DNA from: DATEPR01 sp036503065
Lineage (GTDB): Bacteria; Actinomycetota; Actinomycetes; Mycobacteriales; Pseudonocardiaceae
Assembly: GCA_036503065.1 (NCBI GenBank)
Contig: DASXXM010000335.1
Span: forward strand, 1 to 15,601
Direction of reading: 5' to 3'
Length of the DNA: 15,601 bases
The position numbers and the translations under genes were made by a program. The notes under the pieces were generated by a model that was not told the origin of the DNA, searched no databases, and saw only the letters and a program-made list of their open reading frames with translations. Of the stretch, positions 8,050 through 14,619 are shown piece after piece (the stretch's first letter is position 1; each line of letters opens with the position of its first letter).

Positions 8050-8730
8050 ATGATCAGGACTTGTGTCGCGGCCCTGGCCGGCACTGTCGCCCTCCTCATG
8101 CCTTTGCCGGCGGTAGTTCCCGCAGCCGTAGCCGCCGCGACCGGATCGGATGTCGGTGGCGGCCGCCGAGCCGAGTTGACGGTCGCGGTCGGGCATGCAC
8201 CGTCGCATTTCACGCCGGGCATGGTGGCCGCGTACTTCACGATCAGCGTCTCCAACGCCGGCACCGCGCCCACCACCGGCGCCGTTACCGTCACTGATCA
8301 GATGCCAGCCGGGCTGACCGCCGAGATCGCAGCCAGCCTTGGATGGACCTGTTTACCAGGTTCCAGCAGTTGGACGTGCGCCCGGCATGACGCGCTCGGC
8401 CGCACCGGGCCTACCCGTCGATCAGAGTGATTGTCGATGTCGCCGCGAACGCCCCCACCCACATCGCGAACACGCGACCGCATCGGACGGCCGTTCCAGC
8501 CTCTCGGCAACGGACCTCGTCCCAGCCCGCGACGGATGCCCCAACGGATGGTCGCCCGAGCAGACGGTCGCATTCTTCCCGCCGTTTCGCTCCGGCCGGC
8601 CCGGCGGGATCGACTCAGGGTTCGCAATCCGCAGCGCGCCGACGGATGCACCCTGCTCGACGTCATCTGGAACGCCGAACCGTTCCGCAGCCACGCCAAG
8701 TTCGTCTCCGTCGTCAGCACGGCCGTTGCC
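8050..8730 (+). pseudogene. Secreted DUF11-domain protein, broken by several frameshifts
   Basis: The ATG at 8050 follows GGAGTAAGG and opens a clear signal peptide (Ala/Leu/Val-rich, ending near AVAAATG), then a DUF11 (conserved-repeat) cell-surface domain with TISVSNAGTAPTTGAVTVTD and MPAGLTAEIAA. The first frame ends at 8430. The domain's next strand, YPSIRVIVDVAANAPTHIANT, is in a second frame from about 8410, and its end ATASDG is in a third frame from about 8475. A further switch near 8630 leads to DGCTLLDVIWNAEPFRSH and FVSVVSTAV, which resembles the tail of actinobacterial secreted hypotheticals. Sequence resembling this gene then stops where the transposase remnant begins (about 8730). 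At least three frame changes plus the lost 3' end make this a decayed gene. A TTA codon for Leu also occurs in the first frame. No function is known for the intact kind. Confidence 0.72.
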
Positions 8731-9090
8731 CGTCGGTGGTGCTGGTGGCGAACGCGGTCAACCGCAACCCGTCCGCGTCGGTGAACCGTAGCTGCGCACC
8801 AGGGTGCGGTCTTTCCTTACGTACCACGACCCGCATCCCGGCCGGCCGGTTCGACAGGTCCAGCACGCCGGTGGCCTCGGCCACCCACGCCCCGTCCCGC
8901 GGTGTCCGTTCGTCGTCGTAGGCGGGAGTCCACGCGGCGGCAGGGATACGGGCCAGACGCGCGACGGCGTCCTCGGGCAGAGTGAACCCCACCGAGTAGG
9001 ACAGCTTTCGGGCCACCAGCCATTCCACGTACTCGTGGGTGCCGCCGGCGGCGTCGGTGCGGATCAGCACCTTCCGGTGTGGACGCCCTA
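8731..9090 (-). mobile_element. IS1380-family transposase remnant
   Basis: On the minus strand about 118 residues match the middle of actinobacterial IS1380-type DDE transposases: HRKVLIRTDAAGGTHEYVEW (with the second catalytic Asp in RTDAAGG), LSYSVGFTLPEDAVARLARI, AAWTPAYD, DGAWVAEATGVLDLS, GMRVVVRKERPHPGAQLRF and TAFATST. Both ends of the protein are gone: no segment with the first Asp and none with the final Glu, against about 450 residues for the family. No terminal inverted repeats or target duplication are seen. It is a fossil. Its left edge coincides with the end of the DUF11 pseudogene, so insertion and later deletion probably removed that gene's 3' end. Edges are approximate. Confidence 0.8.
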
Positions 9091-9160
9091 TGTGCCCGAC
9101 CGGGGTTGGCCGATATCTGGACAATGATACTCCAGGCGATACTCCGACCCGGCCAGCAGT

Positions 9161-10081
9161 CTATTCGACGTAGGGGACGCTGTGCCGGCCCATTAGGGGG
9201 GATCGGCGCAGCAGCATATTTGTCTGCCACTCCAACGAGTACGGTGTGACCTGACCATCGGTGATGTTCCGTATCTCGGACACCACGCCCAGGAACACCC
9301 ACGACCACAGCGCCGGCGTCAGTAGTTCCCAGTCGAGATCCGTCAACGCGCGGACCTCCGTGTAGCCGTGGATCACGTCGTCGTACTTGCCTCGCCAGGC
9401 CAGTGCGAATTCGGAGACCCGATGGTTCAGGTGGGTGCTCTCGAAGTCGATGACGCCGGTGAGATTTCCGTTCTCATAGAGCAGGTTCTGGTTGATGAAG
9501 TCGCCGTGCAGGACCATCAGCGGAGGGTCTGGTCGGCGGATCCGGTCGAAGGACTCGCGGGCGCGGTCGGCGTGCCATCGCATGATGCGCGCCTCCCGTG
9601 GGAACAGCGGCTCGTAGGCGCGGAGTGCCGCTGTCAGGTCAGGATCTCGGACTACGTCCTCGGCCTGCCGGGAGCCCGGTCGTTGTCCCAGATCGGCGAG
9701 TGTCGTCAGGTCCCCGTGCAGGCGGGCCAGCAACCGGCCTCTGTCCCGTTGGCTCGCCTGGTCCGTTCCGGTGGGCGATGTTCCTGGCAACCACTGGAAG
9801 AGGCACCATGTGCGGCCAGCTGTTCGGATGGGATCGGTGACCGCGACCGGGGTCGGCCAGCCCAGGGCGGCCAGACGACGCAGGACCCGTAGTTCGTAGT
9901 CGATGTCGCCGATCGGCTGATGTTGGTAGCGGCGCAGCACCAGGCGCTGATTGTTCGACGTGACCAGCCAGTGCTTGTTGGCTCGACCACCCAGACAGCC
10001 CTCAACCCGCAGGTTCAGCAGAGCCGTCAGGTGCGGCGGCGGCAGCAGCGGGTCGGCCGTGCTGGTGGCGGGCACCTCCAC
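9161..10081 (-). CDS. APH-family small-molecule kinase (aminoglycoside phosphotransferase fold)
   Basis: A 306-residue kinase with the aminoglycoside phosphotransferase/choline kinase fold. Seen: N-lobe with VLRRYQ at about 48-53 holding the ATP-binding basic residues; catalytic loop LHGDFINQN with His192, Asp194 and Asn199; metal-binding Asp212 in VIDFES; and a helical C-terminal lobe. It should phosphorylate a hydroxyl of a small molecule; homoserine kinase, antibiotic kinase and sugar kinase roles cannot be told apart by eye. The GTG at 10081 is chosen because GAGGAGAT precedes it closely; this start lies 80 bp inside the end of the phosphatase gene, so translation is probably coupled. Co-location with a HAD phosphatase and a StrR-type regulator suggests phosphorylation of a pathway product or intermediate, possibly self-protection. 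Family sure, substrate unknown. Confidence 0.85.
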   Translation of the reverse strand: MEVPATSTADPLLPPPHLTALLNLRVEGCLGGRANKHWLVTSNNQRLVLRRYQHQPIGDIDYELRVLRRLAALGWPTPVAVTDPIRTAGRTWCLFQWLPGTSPTGTDQASQRDRGRLLARLHGDLTTLADLGQRPGSRQAEDVVRDPDLTAALRAYEPLFPREARIMRWHADRARESFDRIRRPDPPLMVLHGDFINQNLLYENGNLTGVIDFESTHLNHRVSEFALAWRGKYDDVIHGYTEVRALTDLDWELLTPALWSWVFLGVVSEIRNITDGQVTPYSLEWQTNMLLRRSPLMGRHSVPYVE

Positions 10082-10907
10082 TGGTATCTCCTCTCGTCCT
10101 GTCGAGACCGGCCGGGAAGTCCTCGTTCAGGTACGCGCCAAGCGAACCGGTGAGTTGCAGCGTCGCGTTCCGCGCGGTGTCCGGATCCGAGACGGCCATG
10201 GCGACACCGGCGCCCGCGCGGCTGAGCAGGCACGCGTCGTTGCCGCCGTCACCGAAGGCGATCACCCTGGCGAGCGTCGGCTCGTGGTAGCGGTGGGCGA
10301 GAAGCTTGCCGAGGCCGGCCGTCTTGCACGATCCGGCTGGCACGACGCTGCAACGTCTGCCTTCCGGGGCGGCTTCGAACGAGTAACCGTCGATACCGTG
10401 CAGGGCGGCCAGCACCGCGGCTGCATCGGCATAGATCGTCACCTTCGCGGCCGGTGTGGCCGGTGGGCCGTCGGCCACGGTGAGCCACGATCTCGGACAT
10501 CCGTAGAAGAACGCGTGTCCAGTTGCCGCGCGTCGTGACGAGGCCAGTAGGCGCTGTCCGGTGTCCACGACGAAGTCGGGGAAAGGGTGCGCGGCGAGCG
10601 CGGGGACCACCGCGTCCGGGACGGTGCGCATCGACTCGACCGTGTCCGTGTGCCAGTTCCAGATGATGTCGCCGTCGCGCAGGACCATGTGCGGTTCGAA
10701 CAGCGCGAGCACCTGGGGTCCCAGGTCCAACAGCTTTACCAGATAGGGCGAGCGGCCACTCGCGATGAACAGGACGATCCCTTCGCTCCGTAGCTTGCGC
10801 AAGCCGCTCACGGTGGCGTCGGTGATCGTTCCGGTTTCGTCCAGGAGTGTGCCGTCCAGGTCGAGGACCGCGTAGTCGAACCGTCGTTGACGGGGGTCGG
10901 TACTCAT
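10002..10907 (-). CDS. HAD-superfamily phosphatase, Cof/IIB-type
   Basis: A 301-residue HAD hydrolase. Motif I DLDGTLLDETG with nucleophile Asp16 and acid Asp18; motif II ASGRS (Ser50); motif III Lys195 in GSCKTAGLGKLL; motif IV AFGDGGNDA (219-225). The large insert between II and III is the IIB cap seen in sugar-phosphate phosphatases. The frame is open to 10988, but the ATG at 10907 is preferred because it is close to motif I, as in relatives, and a GAGG site precedes it. The last 40 residues are Gly/Ala/Pro-rich and coincide with the kinase start; the fold probably ends near LNEDFPAGL. It lies 44 bp after the carbamoyltransferase pseudogene and overlaps the kinase. Likely to remove a phosphate from a pathway intermediate or from the kinase's product; which one is inference. 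Confidence 0.87.
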   Translation of the reverse strand: MSTDPRQRRFDYAVLDLDGTLLDETGTITDATVSGLRKLRSEGIVLFIASGRSPYLVKLLDLGPQVLALFEPHMVLRDGDIIWNWHTDTVESMRTVPDAVVPALAAHPFPDFVVDTGQRLLASSRRAATGHAFFYGCPRSWLTVADGPPATPAAKVTIYADAAAVLAALHGIDGYSFEAAPEGRRCSVVPAGSCKTAGLGKLLAHRYHEPTLARVIAFGDGGNDACLLSRAGAGVAMAVSDPDTARNATLQLTGSLGAYLNEDFPAGLDRTRGDTSGGARHQHGRPAAAAAAPDGSAEPAG

Positions 10908-10951
10908 GCGATCAGGCCTCGGAACGCCGACGGTCGGTTGGTTGGCCCAGG

Positions 10952-12116
10952 CTATTCGTCCCAGTGCGGGATCTGCGGCGGGGGCCATCGGGTTTGGTCG
11001 GGACCGTACTTCTCCAGGCGGTTGCGGACCCAGGTGCGTTCGTACTGGTTCAGGCGCAGTGCCCGGGACGTCAGGGCGTCCAGTCGCCGGGCCGGAGTCG
11101 CGGCCGGGAAGCGAAGGCCGAGATCATGGCGTACAGCACCGGGTCGTCGGGTTCGGTCAGTGTCTGCACCCGTGCCGTGCCGTCCAGGTGCGCGATCGCC
11201 GGCACCTCGGCCAGGCGGTCGGCGCGGATGCGGAAGATCTCGAGCATGTACGGCGAGGGGCGCGGACACTCGAACCAGTCCGCCATGTGGTCCTCCTGGA
11301 CGATCGGGGCCACCGGACGCCACCACTGCCGGCGAGATAGGCCTGTGTCGGATCGACGCCGTGCTCGGTGAGCAGGCGCTGCACCTCCTGCATCACGACC
11401 AGGGTCGACGCTTGCTGGACGAGCTTCATCACGGCGCTCTGCACGTTGTCGTCCAGGCCGAACCGCACGTCGTAGGACGACGCCGCGGCCAGCATTGCCG
11501 GCAGGTCCGACCCGACAGCACAGGTCGTGGCCGACGCGAGCGCCATCAGGGTGCCGGGCTCGCGTTCGTATTTCCGGCCGGCCTCGATCCACAGCCGGGC
11601 AGGCGACCGCACGCCGACGTAGTCGACCGCCCCGGCGCGGGACACGCATCCGGCGTAGCAGTACCGGGGCGTGGCCAGGTCTTCGAGCAGGTCGGGACCG
11701 CCGTCCATGGCGAGTCCGACAATCGTCTCCTGTCGCAGGATCGTGGTGTCCACAGCGATCGCGGAGAACAGATGCGCGAGGCTGTGCACGGGCAGGCCGG
11801 TGTCGGCGAACCGCTCGACGTGCGGACAGCCGGTCGCGATGCCGGGCGTGCCCCACACTGCCGACACGTCCGCCCGGGTCAGGCCGTCACCGCGCAGCAG
11901 GTCGTCGATGAAGTCGGCGAGTCGGGCCGGATCGTGCAGGGACAAGCCGTGGTGTTTCCAACCGCTGATCCGCTCGAACTCCCAGTACCGTTCGAGCTCG
12001 ATTCGGGTAGCGTCGATCCGCCACAGCGAAGCGTTGTGGTCGTGCCGGATGGGGACGAGCGAAAAGTGCCCCGGTGGCGCGCAGTAGCTGGCCAGAACTC
12101 GATCGACCGCAGTCAT
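10952..12116 (-). pseudogene. Carbamoyltransferase (NodU/TobZ family) with two internal deletions
   Basis: The ATG at 12116 follows GGGAGAG. The first frame reads as the N-terminal Kae1-like domain: HDHNAS (25-30), HSLAHLFSA with metal ligands His111 and His115, MDGG with Asp138, and YLAGSGG near the end. At about 11320 the match jumps, in a new frame, to RPVAPIVQEDHMADWFE and SPYML, AHLDGTARVQTL, YAMISAFA, the C-terminal (YrdC-like end) domain. The family's intervening segment of well over 100 residues is missing. Near 11115 a second jump and frame change leads to ALRLNQYERTWVRNRLEKYG and a stop at 10952; the usual VPxxxNTSFN segment is absent. So two out-of-frame deletions disable the gene. 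Intact relatives carbamoylate sugars or other hydroxyls of antibiotics (TobZ, NovN). It heads the unit with the phosphatase and kinase. The origin of the last 40 residues is uncertain. Confidence 0.78.
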
Positions 12117-12225
12117 CCGACTTCGCTCTCCCATGCCGTAGTTTGTCAGGACGCATGATTCCGCGGCTGCGACACCGGATCGTCACGCGAGGCCGGGGGC
12201 CGCGACGCCTCGTCGTGCCGCGACG

Positions 12226-12244
12226 GTGACGGGCACGTGACGGG
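12226..12244 (+). repeat. Direct repeat GTGACGGG x2 with 11-bp period, upstream of strR-type gene
   Basis: GTGACGGG occurs at 12226-12233 and 12237-12244, one helical turn apart, 46 bp before the activator's ATG; an inverted CGTCAC lies at 12181-12186. Eleven-bp-spaced direct repeats are the format bound by SARP-type activators, but the sequence alone cannot show binding. The classical StrR box (GTTCGACT... inverted) is not seen in this 173-bp divergent gap. Confidence 0.35.
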
Positions 12245-12289
12245 GCTGCCGCACGATGGACCGTCGCCGGAGGTAGGGGGGACCAGACG

Positions 12290-13219
12290 ATGAGATCGCG
12301 GTTCGTGGCCGTCGCGGAGCTGACAGCCGGTGATTCACCGCGACTGTCGGGCGTCGATCCCGCGATTGTGCAGGCGATGGCCGATGTGGACCCGGCCACG
12401 TTGCCGGCGATCGTCGTCGAGCGGCTGACCATGCGGGTGTTCGACGGGTTGCATCGACTGGCGGCCGCCAGATTACGCGGTGATTCGACGATTCTCGTGC
12501 AGTTCGTCGACGGTGTGGACGACGCGTTCGTGGTGGCCGTGCGGAACAACGCGAGCCATGGCAGGGCGCTGCCGCTCGGCGACCGGCGGGCCGCGGCCGA
12601 GCGGATCGTCCGCAGCCATCCGCACTGGTCGGATCGGAAGGTGGCGGAGATCAGCAACCTGTCGCGGCGGACGGTGGCGAAGATCCGGGCTTGTTCAAGT
12701 GGCGAAGTGACCCAATTGAACAAGCGGATCGGACGTGACGGCCGGGAGTGGCCGGTACGTCCGGCGGACGGGCGCCGTAGGGTCGCCAAGATCCTCGCCG
12801 ACCGTCCGGACGCGACCTTGCGGGAACTGGCCGCCGCCGCCGGAGTCGCGCTGGGCACGGCGAAGGCGGTGCGAGATCGGGTGCGCGGCGGTACGGCGTC
12901 CGGGCCTGCCGACATCCGGCCGCCACGGCCGGTGACCGCCGTCGGCAACCATCTCAGTGAACAGCAGATCCTGTCGGTCCTGACCAGGGACCCGTCGCTG
13001 ATCCGGCGGCAGTCCTGCCGGAATTTCGTGCAATGGCTCGTTGTCTCGGCGGTGCGCCGGGAGTCACTGGACGACCTGGTTCGTGGCATTCCGCCGCATC
13101 TGGTCGGACTGGTCGGCCAGTTGGTCAGAACCTATGCCGACACCTGGTCGGAGTTGGCGGAGCGGCTGGACGAGGCCAACCAGCCGGACGGTCCGGAGCG
13201 AATCCTAGCCGTGCGGTGA
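12290..13219 (+). CDS. StrR/NovG-type pathway-specific activator (ParB-like domain plus HTH)
   Basis: A 309-residue transcriptional regulator of the StrR/NovG/Bbr group, which switches on aminoglycoside, aminocoumarin and glycopeptide clusters. Seen: ParB-like N-terminal domain with LPAIVVERLTMRVFDGLHRL and AAARLRG (38-64), the NNASHGRALPLGDRRAAAERI segment (86-106), helix-turn-helix WSDRKVAEISNLSRRTVAKI (113-132), then the group-specific SSGEVTQLNKRIGRDGREWP (136-155), and a second helix pair LRELAAAAGVALGTAKAVRD (177-196). StrR-type proteins have the same order. It starts at ATG 12290 after GGAGG. Codon 62 is TTA (12473-12475), the rare codon that makes translation depend on bldA tRNA in streptomycetes. 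Its stop overlaps the start of the adenylating enzyme (GTGA), so the operon is coupled. Target promoters are probably those of this cluster. Confidence 0.9.
   Translation: MRSRFVAVAELTAGDSPRLSGVDPAIVQAMADVDPATLPAIVVERLTMRVFDGLHRLAAARLRGDSTILVQFVDGVDDAFVVAVRNNASHGRALPLGDRRAAAERIVRSHPHWSDRKVAEISNLSRRTVAKIRACSSGEVTQLNKRIGRDGREWPVRPADGRRRVAKILADRPDATLRELAAAAGVALGTAKAVRDRVRGGTASGPADIRPPRPVTAVGNHLSEQQILSVLTRDPSLIRRQSCRNFVQWLVVSAVRRESLDDLVRGIPPHLVGLVGQLVRTYADTWSELAERLDEANQPDGPERILAVR
12473..12475 (+). promoter_or_regulatory. Rare TTA leucine codon in the activator gene
   Basis: In frame as codon 62 (AGA TTA CGC, Arg-Leu-Arg). In developmentally complex actinomycetes TTA is read by the bldA tRNA that appears late in growth, and pathway activators are the usual carriers of such codons. 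Confidence 0.6.
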
Positions 13220-14619
13220 AACCCGTGTCCGTGCACGAGATTCTGGACGTCGCCGCGGCGCGGTGGCCGGACGTGCCCGCGGTTCGGGACGCGCGCGGCG
13301 CCTGGACGTACGCCGAACTGGCCGAAGCGGGCCGGGCCTGCGCCGGGTGGCTTGGCCTGCGGGGGGTGCGTCCGGGGGATCGCGTGGTGGCACGCGGGAT
13401 CGCCGATCGCCGGGTCTGCGCGTTGTGGTACGGGTGCTCGTCGGCGGGCGCGATCTTCGTGCCGGTGAGCGCTGGAACGCGGGCCTACCAACTGGACGGC
13501 ATCATCGCGGATGCCGAACCTGCCGTCGTCGTGTGGGGCGACGGCTACGGGTGGACCCTGGACGAGTTGTGGGCCGCGCTGCCGGGCCGGTCGTATGCCG
13601 CGCCGGGCGATGTCGCGTTGTTCCTTTACACCTCGGGCAGTACCGCGCAACCCAAGGCCGTGGTGTGTCCGCACCCGCAGGTCGTGTTCGCCGCGCACGC
13701 GATCGCGGCGCGCCTGCGGTATCGGTGTGGAGACGTGGTCTACTGCCGGTTGCCGCTCGGTTTCGACTACGGGCTCTATCAACTGTTGCTGTGCGCAATC
13801 GGCGGCGCGACCCTGGTGTTGGCGGACGATTCGGTGAACACCGGCCTGCTCTCCGATGTCCTGGCCCAGGGGGCGACCGTGGTGCCGGTGGTACCGGCGC
13901 TGGCGGAGATGCTGGTGCGGCTGGCGGCCCGGGACAGCAGGCCCGGTGCTGTCCGCCTGTTCACGAACACCGGTGACGCGTTGCCCCCGGCGCTCATCAC
14001 CCGGCTGCGGGCCCGGTTTCCCGGGGCCGGGATCCAGCTCATGTTCGGGCTCACCGAATGCAAGCGGGTGTCCATTCTGGACGTCGACGGCGACCTGGCG
14101 AAACCGGGTTCCGTTGGCACGCCCTTGGACGGCACCGAGGTACGGATCGTCGACGATGCCGGGAACACGGTGCCGCCTGGTCTCGCCGGCGAGATCGTGG
14201 TGTCCGGGCCGCACGTGATGGCCGGTTACTGGCGGGCGCCTGAGCTGACCGCGCGACGATTTCACGACGGGGCGCTGCGCACCGGCGACATCGGCCATCT
14301 CGATGCCGACGGGCACCTGTATTTCGACGGTCGCCGGGACCATATCTTCAAGCTCCGCGGTATGCGCACCAGTGTCGCGGAGATCGAGGCCGCCACAGTG
14401 GACATTCCCGGTGTCGCCTCGGCGGCCGTTGTGCCGCCGCGGGGCGAACGGGCCGCGTTCGTCTGCGTGGTCACGGAGTTGAGCGTCGAGCAGGTGCGCG
14501 GCGGGCTGCGGGATCGGCTCGGTCCGTCGAAGGTACTGGAGGTGCGACTCGTGCCTGGTCTGCCGCTCGGCTCCACCGGGAAGGTCGATCGGGTCGCGCT
14601 GGCGCGGGAGGCCGGCTGA
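13216..14619 (+). CDS. Stand-alone AMP-forming adenylating enzyme (acyl/aminoacyl ligase)
   Basis: A 467-residue member of the ANL superfamily that activates a carboxylic acid as the AMP ester and passes it to a thiol. Core motifs in order: A3 YTSGSTAQPK (138-147), A4 FDYG (183-186), A5 MFGLTECKRVS (276-286), A7 TGD (356-358), A8 GRRDHIFKLRGMR (372-384), A10 GSTGKVDR with catalytic Lys456. The Asp of the FD pair in A4 is the position that holds the amino group in amino-acid-activating domains, so an amino acid substrate is plausible but not proven. It is shorter than typical ligases (500-550). The GTG at 13216 overlaps the activator's stop; GTGs at 13225 and 13231 are alternatives. It overlaps the decarboxylase gene by one base. 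No carrier protein is fused to it or present in the window. Confidence 0.87.
   Translation: MKPVSVHEILDVAAARWPDVPAVRDARGAWTYAELAEAGRACAGWLGLRGVRPGDRVVARGIADRRVCALWYGCSSAGAIFVPVSAGTRAYQLDGIIADAEPAVVVWGDGYGWTLDELWAALPGRSYAAPGDVALFLYTSGSTAQPKAVVCPHPQVVFAAHAIAARLRYRCGDVVYCRLPLGFDYGLYQLLLCAIGGATLVLADDSVNTGLLSDVLAQGATVVPVVPALAEMLVRLAARDSRPGAVRLFTNTGDALPPALITRLRARFPGAGIQLMFGLTECKRVSILDVDGDLAKPGSVGTPLDGTEVRIVDDAGNTVPPGLAGEIVVSGPHVMAGYWRAPELTARRFHDGALRTGDIGHLDADGHLYFDGRRDHIFKLRGMRTSVAEIEAATVDIPGVASAAVVPPRGERAAFVCVVTELSVEQVRGGLRDRLGPSKVLEVRLVPGLPLGSTGKVDRVALAREAG

Noticed and set aside
12188..12212. Hairpin CGAGGC/GCCTCG in the gap before the activator gene
   Set aside because: A 6-bp stem of G and C is expected by chance at this base composition and lies between divergent starts where a terminator makes no sense.
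13132..14343. 403-codon minus-strand frame over the adenylating enzyme gene
   Set aside because: Antisense shadow; the plus strand has all core adenylation motifs in order.
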